Shown here: positions 15,941 to 23,695 of the stretch, one piece after another
Position numbering within the stretch: position 1 is the stretch's first letter
How the letters are laid out: every line of letters starts with the position of its first letter
Source of the DNA: DATCVR01 sp036566745
Lineage (GTDB): Bacteria > Actinomycetota > Actinomycetes > Jiangellales > Jiangellaceae
Assembly: GCA_036566745.1 (NCBI GenBank)
Contig: DATCVR010000119.1
Location: forward strand, 1 to 42,396
DNA length: 42,396 bases
Direction of reading: 5' to 3'
The notes under the pieces: model-generated
What the model saw: the letters and a program-made list of their open reading frames with translations, nothing else
Databases searched by the model: none
What the model was told of the DNA's origin: nothing
Made by a program: the position numbers and the translations under genes

Positions 15941-16867
15941 TCACTCGTACCCGAACATCAGCGTCCACCACGGCCCACCAGGCCCGTCCTCGTAGCCGAC
16001 ACCGATCGCGCGGTAGTCGCAGTCGAGGAGGTTGGAGCGCTGCTCCGGGAGGAGCATCCAGGCGAGGATCACCGTCTTGGGGCTGCGCAGGCCCCACGAG
16101 AGGTTCTCGCCGCCCGGTTCGGTGTAGCCGGCGTCGGCGGCGCGATCCTCGGGGGTCTCGCCGTCGGGGTTCTCGTGCGAGAAGAACCCCCGCTCGTGCA
16201 TGTCGGCGCTGTGCGCGCGGGCCGCAGCCGTGAGGCGCCCATCGACCCGAAGGTCAGGGCAGTCCGACCCACGCACGTCGTTCGCGGCGTCGGCGAGCGA
16301 CTGCTCGACCTTGACGAGCTCGACCACGGGCGGCGGTTCGTTCGGCGGTTCGTGCGGCGGAAGGCTCGGCGACGGATTCGGATCGGGGTCCGGGTCCGGA
16401 TCGGGGTCCGGGTTCGGCGGCGTGGAGGGGTCGACCCGCGGGGGCGTGCTGGGCGACGGGTCGTCGCTGGGCGTCGAGGTGGGGGACGAGCTGGGGTCAG
16501 GGTCGGGGCTCGGCGAGTCCGGGGACGTCGGGTCGTCGCCGTCGGTCTCCGGGACCGTCTCGGTGGCACTCGGGCTGGCACCCGGCGTGGTGGGGTCGTC
16601 GGCGGAGTTCTCCGGCGACGTGGCCGACGCGGACGGCGACGGCGTGGACGCGGGCGTGCCGGAGCCGCGAGGCTCCACCGGCGACGTCCCGATCGTGCTC
16701 GACGTGCCGGCCTCGACGTTCGGGCCGCCGGCGACGGTGGTGGTGTCCGGGTCGTCACCGAGTGTCGCGTACACCCCTCCGGCGACGAGCGCGGGAGCGA
16801 TCACGGCCGCTGCGATCCGCACCGCGAGATGACGCGTTCTGCGGTGCCGAGGTTGCCAGGGTGTCAC
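15941..16867 (-). CDS. Membrane-anchored or secreted CAP (SCP/PR1) domain protein
   Basis: 308 residues. Basic N-terminus (PRHRRTRH) and one hydrophobic segment (about 14-35) act as signal anchor. A disordered extracellular linker of about 145 residues, rich in Ser/Thr/Pro/Asp, includes alternating P-D repeats. The CAP domain (about 190-308) has ARAHSADMHERGFFSHENPDG, ENLSWG, AWMLLPEQRSNLLDCDY and the final WWTLMFG. Bacterial CAP proteins are extracellular with poorly known roles. GTG 16867 has AAGGA 8 nt upstream; the longer ATG 16939 start has no ribosome site and would bury the signal. The two cysteines (SDCPD, LDCDY) suit a disulfide. Confidence 0.88.
   Translation of the reverse strand: MTPWQPRHRRTRHLAVRIAAAVIAPALVAGGVYATLGDDPDTTTVAGGPNVEAGTSSTIGTSPVEPRGSGTPASTPSPSASATSPENSADDPTTPGASPSATETVPETDGDDPTSPDSPSPDPDPSSSPTSTPSDDPSPSTPPRVDPSTPPNPDPDPDPDPDPNPSPSLPPHEPPNEPPPVVELVKVEQSLADAANDVRGSDCPDLRVDGRLTAAARAHSADMHERGFFSHENPDGETPEDRAADAGYTEPGGENLSWGLRSPKTVILAWMLLPEQRSNLLDCDYRAIGVGYEDGPGGPWWTLMFGYE
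16380..16415. repeat. Two 18-bp tandem repeats encoding P-D dipeptides
   Basis: Two near-identical 18-bp units (GGATCGGGGTCCGGGTCC and GGATCGGGGTCCGGGTTC) lie in the CAP-protein linker and encode the alternating Pro-Asp tract. Slippage here would change linker length in-frame. Confidence 0.75.
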
Positions 16868-16975
16868 CGAGCCAGTCCTTCCAGAACATTCATCGACTGC
16901 GAGACCATACGCCATTTCATAGGTGTCGTTGATCGGCATTTCGGACGTCGAACCTCATCAGACAGGATGTCGGGC

Positions 16976-17929
16976 ATGACCGGATGGACAGTGTTGGACA
17001 TTCCGGAACAGACCGGTCGCACGTTCGTGGTAACCGGCGCCAATTCGGGACTGGGCCTGTCCACGTCGATCGGTCTGGCTCGGGCGGGTGGACGCGTGGT
17101 CCTGGCGTGCCGGCAGGCCCGGCGCTCGGAGAACGCCTGCCTGGCGATCCTCCGGGCGGTGCCCGGCGCAGACCTCCTCGAGGTCCGCCTCGACCTGTCG
17201 GAGCAGGAGTCGGCGCGGCAGGCGGCGGCGGACGTCGCCGGGATGGTCGGCCGGGTCGACGTCGTGATCGCCAACGCCGGGGTGATGGCCACGCGCTTCG
17301 CCCGGACCGGCGACGGCTTCGAGCTGCAGACCGCCGTCAACCACCTCGGCCACTTCGCCTTCGTGGGTTCGCTCCTGCCGAGCTTGCTGGCCTCGGAGGC
17401 GCCGCGGGTGGTCGTGGTCTCGAGCATCCTGCACCGGTTCGGACGGGTGGACGTCGCCGACCTGAACTGGAACCGGCGGCGCTATCGGCGCTGGGCCGCG
17501 TACGCGCAGACCAAGCTGGCGAACCTGCTGTACGCGGGCGAACTGGCCCGGCGGTCGGCGGCAGCGGGCCGGCCGATCGTGGCCGCGGCCGTCCACCCGG
17601 GCTTCGCGGACACCAACCTGATCCACGCGAACGTGGCGCTGGCCAGGACCGACCCGGGACGCGCCCTCGCCCAGGCCTTCAACGACCACGTCGCCCAGCC
17701 CGCCGACGTCGGCGCGCTCCCGTCCCTGTACGCCGCGACGATGCCCGACGTGGCAGCGGGCAGTGTCCACGGGCCGGCCGGCGCGTTCGAGCTGCGGGGG
17801 CGGCCGGTGTCGGTCCGGCCGAGTCGGCGGGCCCTCGACTCCGACCTGGCCCGGCAGCTCTGGGACGTCTCGACCGAGCTGACCGGCGTTCCGTACGTCT
17901 TCCCGTCGCCGTCGACAACGCCGGGCTGA
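16976..17929 (+). CDS. Short-chain dehydrogenase/reductase (SDR family)
   Basis: 317-residue NAD(P)-dependent oxidoreductase. Rossmann motif TGANSGLG near residue 20, NAG in VIANAGVM, catalytic Ser in VVVVSSILH and catalytic YAQTK, all in the standard order. The length and the C-terminal PADVGALPSLYAAT segment resemble the retinol-dehydrogenase/WWOX-like SDR subgroup, whose bacterial substrates are mostly unknown. ATG 16976 has CAGG about 8 nt upstream; an ATG three codons earlier is possible. Divergent from the CAP gene and followed 17 bp later by the DUF2630 gene, so those two probably share a transcript. Confidence 0.93.
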   Translation: MTGWTVLDIPEQTGRTFVVTGANSGLGLSTSIGLARAGGRVVLACRQARRSENACLAILRAVPGADLLEVRLDLSEQESARQAAADVAGMVGRVDVVIANAGVMATRFARTGDGFELQTAVNHLGHFAFVGSLLPSLLASEAPRVVVVSSILHRFGRVDVADLNWNRRRYRRWAAYAQTKLANLLYAGELARRSAAAGRPIVAAAVHPGFADTNLIHANVALARTDPGRALAQAFNDHVAQPADVGALPSLYAATMPDVAAGSVHGPAGAFELRGRPVSVRPSRRALDSDLARQLWDVSTELTGVPYVFPSPSTTPG

Positions 17930-17946
17930 CGGGTCAAGCTGGGGTG

Positions 17947-18192
17947 ATGGACGACGTGGACATCCAGGGCCGGATCCAATCGCTGATCGACGAGGAGCAC
18001 GACCTCCGCGAGAAGCTCGCCAACGGTGAGATCGACGTGGCCGAGGAGAACGCCCGGCTGGCCGCGGTCGAGGCCGGGCTCGACCAGTGCTGGGACCTCC
18101 TGCGCCAGCGCCGGGCCCGGCGTGAGTTCGGCGAGGACCCGGACGCCGCCCAGGTCCGCCCGGTCGGCGAGGTCGAGGGGTACCGCCAGTAG
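17947..18192 (+). CDS. DUF2630 family protein
   Basis: 81-residue acidic, helical protein of the DUF2630 family, seen mainly in actinobacteria. Typical pieces: an N-terminal amphipathic helix (IQSLIDEEHDLREKL), the central LDQCWDLLRQRRARREFGEDPD and the closing VRPVGEVEGYRQ. Function is unknown in the family. It starts 17 bp after the SDR stop, so co-expression is likely. Confidence 0.92.
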   Translation: MDDVDIQGRIQSLIDEEHDLREKLANGEIDVAEENARLAAVEAGLDQCWDLLRQRRARREFGEDPDAAQVRPVGEVEGYRQ

Positions 18193-18276
18193 CCGCGCCG
18201 CCGCGCCGTCTCGCCGCACCGCACCCGCCGCACCGCACCCGCCGCATGCACCGACGGGGGTGGAAGACTCCCCCGG

Positions 18277-18735
18277 GTGAACCCGCCGGGAGTCCTCGTG
18301 GTGGCCGCCGCCGTCGTCGACCGGCTCGACCGCTTCGACCGGCCCAGCAGGCTGCTGGCCGCGCGGCGCAACAGCCCGGCGTCACTGGCCGGGCGGTGGG
18401 AACTGCCCGGCGGCAAGGTCGAACCCGGCGAGGCTCCGCTCGACGCGCTCCATCGCGAGCTGCGCGAGGAGCTGGGCGTCGCCGTGCGGCTGGGCCCCGA
18501 GGTCCCGGGCCCGCGCGACGGCGCCTGGCCCCTCGGGGCGTTCGGCCGGATGCGGCTGTGGTGGGCGGTGATCACCGACGGCACACCCAAGCCGCTGGAG
18601 GACCACGACCTGCTGCGGTGGCTGGACGCCGGATCGTGGCACGACGTCGACTGGCTGCCCGCCGACATCGCGATCGTCGAGCGGCTGTCCGACCTCGCCA
18701 GCGGTCCGCACGGGCTGGAGCACCTCGGCGGATAG
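18277..18735 (+). CDS. Nudix hydrolase, MutT-like
   Basis: 152-residue Nudix enzyme. Complete box: GGKVEPGE then RELREELGV. The surrounding sequence (LLAARRNSPASLAGRWELPGGKVEPGE) is the pattern of 8-oxo-dGTP/CTP diphosphatases of the MutT group, which cleanse the nucleotide pool, although specificity within the group is not readable. GTG 18277 is the likely start; no clear ribosome site. It follows DUF2630 by 84 bp on the same strand and precedes the DUF1707 gene, which has its own promoter. Confidence 0.92.
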   Translation: MNPPGVLVVAAAVVDRLDRFDRPSRLLAARRNSPASLAGRWELPGGKVEPGEAPLDALHRELREELGVAVRLGPEVPGPRDGAWPLGAFGRMRLWWAVITDGTPKPLEDHDLLRWLDAGSWHDVDWLPADIAIVERLSDLASGPHGLEHLGG

Positions 18736-18755
18736 GCACCGGGTCGAGGCCTGGC

Positions 18756-18761
18756 TAACCT
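18756..18761 (+). promoter_or_regulatory. -10 box TAACCT, leaderless start of DUF1707 gene
   Basis: TAACCT is followed by six bases (GGGGCC) and then GTG 18768. A standard ribosome site is absent, consistent with leaderless initiation. Confidence 0.55.
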
Positions 18762-18767
18762 GGGGCC

Positions 18768-19484
18768 GTGCCCGCTACGCCCGAACCGCCCGAACCGGCC
18801 AAATCCCCCGAACCGGCCGGCAAGCCCCCCGCATCGCCCGAGTTGCCCACCGACCCGCAGGTCCTTCCCGCCATCCGGGCCTCGGACGACGAGCGCGAGA
18901 CCGTGGTGCGCAAGCTCTCCGAGCACGCCACGACCGGCCGCCTGACGCTGGCCGAGCTCGAGGAACGCATCGGGCTGGCCTACCGCGCCACCACCCGCGC
19001 CGAGCTCGAACAGCTCACCCGCGACCTCCCCGACGTGCGAGTCCAGCCGGCGAGTGGGTCCTCGGTCGAGCCCACCCGCCGGCGTTCGGCCACCAAGTGG
19101 ATCGTCGCGGTCATGGGCGGCACCGAGAAGCGCGGCCGCTGGCGGGTGGCCGAGCGGGTCAACGCCGTGGCGATCATGGGCGGCCACGACATCGATCTGC
19201 GCGACGCCGAACTCGAGAGCGACGACACCACGATCCTCGCCATCAGCGTCATGGGCGGCATGGACATCTACGTCCCCGACACCGTCGACGTCGAGGTCAA
19301 GGGCTTCTCGTTCATGGGCGGCACCAGCGAGAAGGGCAGCGGTCGCAGCCCCCGGCCGGGCGCCCCTCGCATCCGGCTGTACGTATACAACCTGATGGGC
19401 GGCACCGACATCTGGCGGTTGCCGGAGGAGGCGCGGGGACTGCCCATCAAGGAAGCCCGCAGGCTCGCCAAGCGCACGATCTGA
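18768..19484 (+). CDS. DUF1707 domain protein with LiaF-like MGG repeats
   Basis: 238-residue protein. Pro-rich N-terminus (1-33), then DUF1707 (about 36-90; RASDDERETVVRKLSEHATTGRLTLAELEERI), then a beta-rich C-terminal domain of the LiaF/cell-wall-active antibiotic response type. Five MGG turns are spaced through it: AVMGGTEK, AIMGGHDID, SVMGGMDIY, SFMGGTSEK and NLMGGTDIW, pointing to a beta-helix-like stack. No transmembrane helix. In Firmicutes LiaF modulates an envelope-stress two-component system; here no kinase is adjacent, so an envelope-stress link is only inferred from the domain. Confidence 0.9.
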   Translation: MPATPEPPEPAKSPEPAGKPPASPELPTDPQVLPAIRASDDERETVVRKLSEHATTGRLTLAELEERIGLAYRATTRAELEQLTRDLPDVRVQPASGSSVEPTRRRSATKWIVAVMGGTEKRGRWRVAERVNAVAIMGGHDIDLRDAELESDDTTILAISVMGGMDIYVPDTVDVEVKGFSFMGGTSEKGSGRSPRPGAPRIRLYVYNLMGGTDIWRLPEEARGLPIKEARRLAKRTI

Positions 19485-19489
19485 CCTGG

Positions 19490-20302
19490 TCAGCCCCCGA
19501 GAGCGGCACGGACGGCCGGCTCGACCCCGGTGGCCGGACGGCCCAGCAGCTTCTCCAGGTCGGTCGTGGGCTGCCCGAACTCGCGCCGGCGCAGCAGCGG
19601 GACGATGAAGGCCAGCGGGCTGGCGTCGTCGGCCACCTCCCGGAACGTCACCGGCCGGCCGGCCACCGAGGCGAGGGCATCAGCCAGCTCCGGGAACGTC
19701 CAACCCGGCCCGCGTAGCTCGTAGACCGCATCGTCGTGGCCGTCGCCGACCAGCACGGCACTGGCGGCGAGGGCGAGGTCGGCGCGGGTGGCGGTGACGA
19801 GCGGATGAGCCAGGGCCGGAGCGGTCAGCTCGCCCGCCTCCACGGCGGCGGCGAGCCCGGAGTTGACGAACTCCTCGGTGTAGAACGTGTTCCGCAGCAG
19901 CGTGTAGGTCAGGCCCGAGGAGCGGATCGCCGCCTCGGTGATCGTGTGGTCGGCGAGGAAGAGGGCTCCGTCGTCGGCACCGATGGCGCTGGTGTACACG
20001 ATGTGGCCGACGCCGGCCGTCCGTGCGGCGTCCACGACCTGCCCGTGCTGCCGCGGCCGAACCCCGGGGGCCACGTCCGGCGACGACACGAACAGGAGCT
20101 TGTCGGCGCCCGCGAACGCCGTCTCCAGCGACGCCGGGTCGTCGTAGTCGCCCTGGCGCACCTCGACGCCGCGTTCGGCGAGGTCCTCGGCCCCCTCCGG
20201 GGTGCGTGCCACGACGGCGACCTGGTCGGCGGGCAACTTGGTCAGGAGGTCTTCGACAACGATCCGGCCCAGCTTGCCAGTGGCTCCGGTGACGACGATC
20301 AC
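19490..20302 (-). CDS. NmrA/QorB-like NAD(P)H-binding oxidoreductase
   Basis: 270-residue atypical SDR. N-terminal Rossmann motif TGATGKLG at residue 6 onwards, NADP-binding VVARTPEGAEDL, and the lineage-typical VYTSAIGADDG and LRNTFYTEE segments. The family includes NADPH-quinone reductase QorB and redox-sensing NmrA proteins. GTG 20302 is chosen because AGAGGA lies 7 nt upstream. It is divergent from an HxlR regulator over 99 bp, a frequent pairing in which HxlR senses quinones or electrophiles and controls the reductase. Confidence 0.92.
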   Translation of the reverse strand: MIVVTGATGKLGRIVVEDLLTKLPADQVAVVARTPEGAEDLAERGVEVRQGDYDDPASLETAFAGADKLLFVSSPDVAPGVRPRQHGQVVDAARTAGVGHIVYTSAIGADDGALFLADHTITEAAIRSSGLTYTLLRNTFYTEEFVNSGLAAAVEAGELTAPALAHPLVTATRADLALAASAVLVGDGHDDAVYELRGPGWTFPELADALASVAGRPVTFREVADDASPLAFIVPLLRRREFGQPTTDLEKLLGRPATGVEPAVRAALGG

Positions 20303-20339
20303 GGTCAGGTCCTCTCCGTGGTGGATTCGACGAAACGTG

Positions 20340-20376
20340 ACCGTATGCTGGAAACTCTCTGAGAGTAAGTACGTAC
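20340..20376. promoter_or_regulatory. Divergent NmrA-like/HxlR promoter with two palindromes
   Basis: ACTCTC-T-GAGAGT (20354-20366) is a perfect 13-bp palindrome; GTACGTAC (20369-20376) is a second. A minus-strand promoter fits around the first: TTACTC (20368-20363), 17-bp spacer, TACGGT (20345-20340). A plus-strand TATGCT (20344-20349) overlaps it and could serve HxlR. HxlR binding here would block the NmrA-like gene and regulate itself. Confidence 0.55.
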
Positions 20377-20401
20377 CTTGAGGTAAGCACCGGAGGCGGA
20401 T

Positions 20402-20776
20402 GTGAGCACGCAGGTCACCGGCGAGGTCGAGTTCGTCCAGGGTGACGTATTCGACAGCAACTGCCCGTCGCGCGCGGTTCTCGATCACGTCACGAGCCGC
20501 TGGGGAGTCCTCGTCCTGGCCGCGCTCAGCGAGCGGACCATGCGGTTCAGTGAGCTGAGACGGCGCATCGGCGGGGTCAGCGAGAAGATGCTCGCGCAGA
20601 CCCTGCGCACGCTGGAGGCCGACGGCTTCGTCGACCGTGAGGTCACGCCGGCCTCGCCCCCGCAGGTGTCCTACAGCCTCACGACGCTGGGCGCCGAACT
20701 CACCGTCCACGTCACCGGCCTGGTGGGCTGGATCACCGACCGGATCCCGGAGATCCAGGCGGCTCGGACGGGCTGA
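20402..20776 (+). CDS. HxlR-family transcriptional regulator
   Basis: 124-residue winged-helix regulator. Family core: NCPSRAVLDHVTSRWGVLVLAAL, then RFSELRRRIGGVSEKMLAQTLRTLEADGFVDREV (recognition helix and wing). The conserved Cys in SNCPSR near residue 21 is the position used for thiol sensing in HxlR proteins such as YodB/HypR. GTG 20402 follows a strong GGAGG. Its 3' end overlaps the convergent TetR gene by 44 bp. Confidence 0.94.
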   Translation: MSTQVTGEVEFVQGDVFDSNCPSRAVLDHVTSRWGVLVLAALSERTMRFSELRRRIGGVSEKMLAQTLRTLEADGFVDREVTPASPPQVSYSLTTLGAELTVHVTGLVGWITDRIPEIQAARTG

Positions 20777-21425
20777 GCGGCGCCTCGACGAAGAGCGCGA
20801 GGGTCCGCGTGACGTGCGCGTCGACCTCGGCGGTGGTGGGCGCGGGCGTCATCGCGAACAGGCGTCGGCGCTGGCGCTCGCCGAGCAGGAGGGTGAACAG
20901 CTGCTCGGCGGCGGCGGTGGGGTCCGTGGACTCGAAGCGGCGGCGGCCTGGGTCGACGCGAGCGAGCATGGCCGCGAGCACCTCGATATAGCGCTGGGGG
21001 CCGTTGGCGTAGAGGCGCGCGGCGAGGTCGGGGAAGTTGGTCGCCTCGGCGATGACCAGCCGGTGCAGGCCGATCGGCTGGTCGGAGAGCATCATCTCGA
21101 CCAGCCGGACGCAGAAGCCGCGGAGATCGTCCGGCGCCTGGGCCACGCTGTCGACCACGCGGTCGCCCAGCCGCCGCACCACCGCGATGAAGAGGTCGGC
21201 CTTGTCGCCGAGGGTGGTGTAGACGGTGCGCTTGGCCACGCGGGCCTCGGTGGCGATCTGCTCGATGCTGGTGCCGCCGTAGCCGTTGACCAGGAAGATC
21301 CGCATCGCCGTCTCGAGCAGCGCGTCGCGCCTGGCCGCGCGGTCGGCCTCGCGTGGCCGTCCGCGCGGGGCGGTGCCACGGGCCGCGCTCACGGCCACCA
21401 TCCTGGCCCCTCTGCTGTCCGTCAT
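20733..21425 (-). CDS. TetR-family regulator of the pdh operon
   Basis: 230-residue regulator. Basic N-terminus (PRGRPREADRAARRD), HTH at about 28-72 (LLETAMRIFLVNGYGGTSIEQIATEARVAKRTVYTTLGDKADLF) and an all-helical C-terminal domain. It is divergent from pdhA, and its ATG 21425 directly abuts a perfect 24-bp palindrome, so autoregulation plus control of the dehydrogenase operon is very likely. The C-terminal 14 codons overlap HxlR coding sequence on the other strand. Confidence 0.93.
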   Translation of the reverse strand: MTDSRGARMVAVSAARGTAPRGRPREADRAARRDALLETAMRIFLVNGYGGTSIEQIATEARVAKRTVYTTLGDKADLFIAVVRRLGDRVVDSVAQAPDDLRGFCVRLVEMMLSDQPIGLHRLVIAEATNFPDLAARLYANGPQRYIEVLAAMLARVDPGRRRFESTDPTAAAEQLFTLLLGERQRRRLFAMTPAPTTAEVDAHVTRTLALFVEAPLSPSEPPGSPGSGR

Positions 21426-21426
21426 A

Positions 21427-21450
21427 CAATGAAACGGTAGCGTTTCATTG
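21427..21450. promoter_or_regulatory. 24-bp palindromic operator between TetR and pdhA
   Basis: CAATGAAACG-GTAG-CGTTTCATTG: 10-bp arms, perfect. On the plus strand TACAAT (21425-21430) and TAGCGT (21438-21443) fit the -10 consensus; on the minus strand TACCGT lies in the mirrored position. A dimeric TetR protein bound here would cover both promoters. Confidence 0.85.
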
Positions 21451-21485
21451 TGCGCTCGACGGCGAGCGCGAGAGGAGCGGGTGCG

Positions 21486-22637
21486 GTGACCACGAGTGAT
21501 CGTCCGCGCAAGCGAGCAGCGGCGAAGTCGGCACCGGCGCGGCGCAAGCGCCCGACGCAGGTCACGGCAGCTTCGGCCACGCAGGCCACGCCGGCGACCC
21601 CGGCCAGCCCGGCCATCCCACCACCGGACGCCGAGGAGCTGATCGGCTACTACCGGCAGATGCTGCTGATCCGGCGGTTCGAGGAGCGCACCGCCCAGGC
21701 CTACACCGAGGCGAAGATCGGCGGGTACTGCCACCTCAACCTCGGCGAAGAGGCGACCGTCGTCGGGCTGATGGCGGCCATCGCCGAGCGCGACTACCTC
21801 TTCACGAACTACCGCGACCACGGCTACGCCCTGATCCGCGGGATGGAGCCCGGCCGGGTGATGGCCGAGCTGTACGGGCGCAGCGACGGCGTGTCCCGCG
21901 GGTGGGGTGGGTCGATGCACCTCTTCGACACCGACGTCCGCCAGCTGGGCGGCTACGGCATCGTCGGAGGGCAGTTGCCGCTGGCCACCGGCGCCGGGCT
22001 CGCGATCTCCTACCGCGGCGGCGACGAGGTAGTCATGTGCCAGATGGGCGACGGGACGACCAACATCGGGGCGTTCCACGAGTCGCTCAACCTCGCGGCG
22101 CTCTGGAACCTCCCGGTGGTCTTCGTCGTGGTCAACAACCACATGGGCATGGGGACGACGGTCGAGATGGCCTCGGCGGAGCCGGACCTCTACAAGCGGG
22201 CGTCCGGGTACCGGATGGAGTCCGCCCGGGTCGACGGCAACGACGTGATCGCCGTCCGCGACGCCGCGCGTGTCGCGGTCGAGCGGGCCCGCGGCGAGCA
22301 GAAGCCGTACCTCCTGGAGACGGTCAGCGGACGCCTCCGCGGACACTCGGTGGTCGACCCGGCGGCGTACCGCAGCGCGGAGGAGGTCGCCGAGGTCCGT
22401 GCGGCCGACCCGGTGGCGGGGCTGCACGACCGGCTGATCGCCCAGGGCATCGCCGACGCCGACAAGCTGGCCGCACTCGACGCCGAGATCGTCGGCACCG
22501 TCAAGGCCGCCGTCGAGTTCGCCGAGAACAGCCCCCACCCCGACGTCTCGACGCTGTTCGACTACACCTACGCGACGCCGGTGCCGAACGACCTCAAACG
22601 GCTCCCCTCGGAGCCCCTCTTCCCAGCGGGTGCGTGA
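21486..22637 (+). CDS. pdhA: Pyruvate dehydrogenase E1 component, alpha subunit
   Basis: Thiamine-diphosphate-dependent decarboxylase subunit, 383 residues, forming an alpha2beta2 E1 with the next gene. ThDP motif GDGTTN (188-193) through NN (217-218); the RGWGGSMHLFD and NYRDHGYALIRG segments are typical of E1alpha from heterotetrameric PDHs. Unusual: a basic, Ala/Pro/Thr-rich, probably disordered extension of about 45 residues (1-46). GTG 21486 has GGAG 8 nt upstream; an upstream GTG at 21450 follows TAGCGT by 6 nt and would be a leaderless alternative. A branched-chain 2-oxoacid dehydrogenase is the main alternative assignment. Confidence 0.93.
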   Translation: MTTSDRPRKRAAAKSAPARRKRPTQVTAASATQATPATPASPAIPPPDAEELIGYYRQMLLIRRFEERTAQAYTEAKIGGYCHLNLGEEATVVGLMAAIAERDYLFTNYRDHGYALIRGMEPGRVMAELYGRSDGVSRGWGGSMHLFDTDVRQLGGYGIVGGQLPLATGAGLAISYRGGDEVVMCQMGDGTTNIGAFHESLNLAALWNLPVVFVVVNNHMGMGTTVEMASAEPDLYKRASGYRMESARVDGNDVIAVRDAARVAVERARGEQKPYLLETVSGRLRGHSVVDPAAYRSAEEVAEVRAADPVAGLHDRLIAQGIADADKLAALDAEIVGTVKAAVEFAENSPHPDVSTLFDYTYATPVPNDLKRLPSEPLFPAGA

Positions 22638-22642
22638 CGACG

Positions 22643-23662
22643 ATGGCCGTGATCAGTTACCGCCAGGCGCTGCACGACACTCTGCGCTCGGAGATGCACC
22701 GCGACGAGAACGTCCTGCTCATGGGCGAGGAGATCGGCCGGTTCGAGGGCTCGTACAAGATCACCGCGGGGCTGCTCGACGAGTTCGGGCCGCGGCGGGT
22801 CAAGGACACCCCGATCGTCGAGGAGGGCTTCACCGGAGCCGCGGTGGGCGCCGCGATGCTCGGCCTGCGGCCCGTCGTCGAGCTGATGACGATCAACTTC
22901 TCGTTGCTCGCGCTCGATCAGATCGTCAACCATGCGGCGAAGATCTACGGCATGTTCGGCGGGCAGACCAGCGTGCCGATGGTGATCCGCACGCCGGGTG
23001 GTGGCGGCCAGCAGCTGGCGGCCACGCACTCGCAGAACGTCGAGCTGTTCTATGCGTTCACCCCCGGCCTGAAGGTCGTGGCGCCGTCCACGCCGGCCGA
23101 CGCGAAGGCGCTCCTGTTGGCCGCGATCCGCGACGACGACCCGGTGCTCTTCCTCGAGAACCTCGCGCTCTACAACACCAAGGGCGAGGTGCCCGACGCC
23201 GACGAACCGGCCGAGATCGGTCGCGCGGCGATCAGCCGACCCGGCAAGGACATCACCCTCATCGGCTACTCGCGGATGGCGCGGGTGGCGTTGCAGGTCG
23301 CCGAGAAGCTCGCCGCCGACGAGGGCATCGACGCCGAGGTGGTCGATCTGCGCAGCCTCCGACCGCTGGACCGGCACACGATCGTGGAGTCGGTGAAGAA
23401 GACCAACTGCGCCGTGGTGCTCGAGGACGACTGGCTCACCTACGGCATCGGCGCCGAGATCGCGGCGTCGATCTCCGAGGGTGCCTTCGACTGGCTGGAC
23501 GCGCCGGTGCGCCGGGTCGCGATGGCCGAGGTGCCCCTGCCCTACGCCAAGCCACTGGAGCTGGCGGCGCTGCCGTCGGCCGAGGACGTCGTCACCGTCG
23601 TCCACCAGACCCTCGACGCCGTGGGACGACGGCGTACCGACGACCGCGTGGGCGGCCACTGA
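22643..23662 (+). CDS. pdhB: Pyruvate dehydrogenase E1 component, beta subunit
   Basis: 339-residue E1beta, the transketolase-like pyrimidine-binding and C-terminal domains. Key segments: NVLLMGEEIGRFEGSYKIT, DTPIVEEGFTGAAVGAAM (with the ThDP-activating Glu), RTPGGGGQQLAATHSQ, and the C-terminal DLRSLRPLD and ALPSAEDVV. ATG 22643 gives the usual MAVISYRQAL N-terminus; a GTG at 22634 overlaps the pdhA stop as GTGA and may couple translation. Stop is 33 bp before pdhC. Confidence 0.95.
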   Translation: MAVISYRQALHDTLRSEMHRDENVLLMGEEIGRFEGSYKITAGLLDEFGPRRVKDTPIVEEGFTGAAVGAAMLGLRPVVELMTINFSLLALDQIVNHAAKIYGMFGGQTSVPMVIRTPGGGGQQLAATHSQNVELFYAFTPGLKVVAPSTPADAKALLLAAIRDDDPVLFLENLALYNTKGEVPDADEPAEIGRAAISRPGKDITLIGYSRMARVALQVAEKLAADEGIDAEVVDLRSLRPLDRHTIVESVKKTNCAVVLEDDWLTYGIGAEIAASISEGAFDWLDAPVRRVAMAEVPLPYAKPLELAALPSAEDVVTVVHQTLDAVGRRRTDDRVGGH

Positions 23663-23695
23663 TGCCGTCCGGCCCAGCGAGAAGGAGCGACGCGC

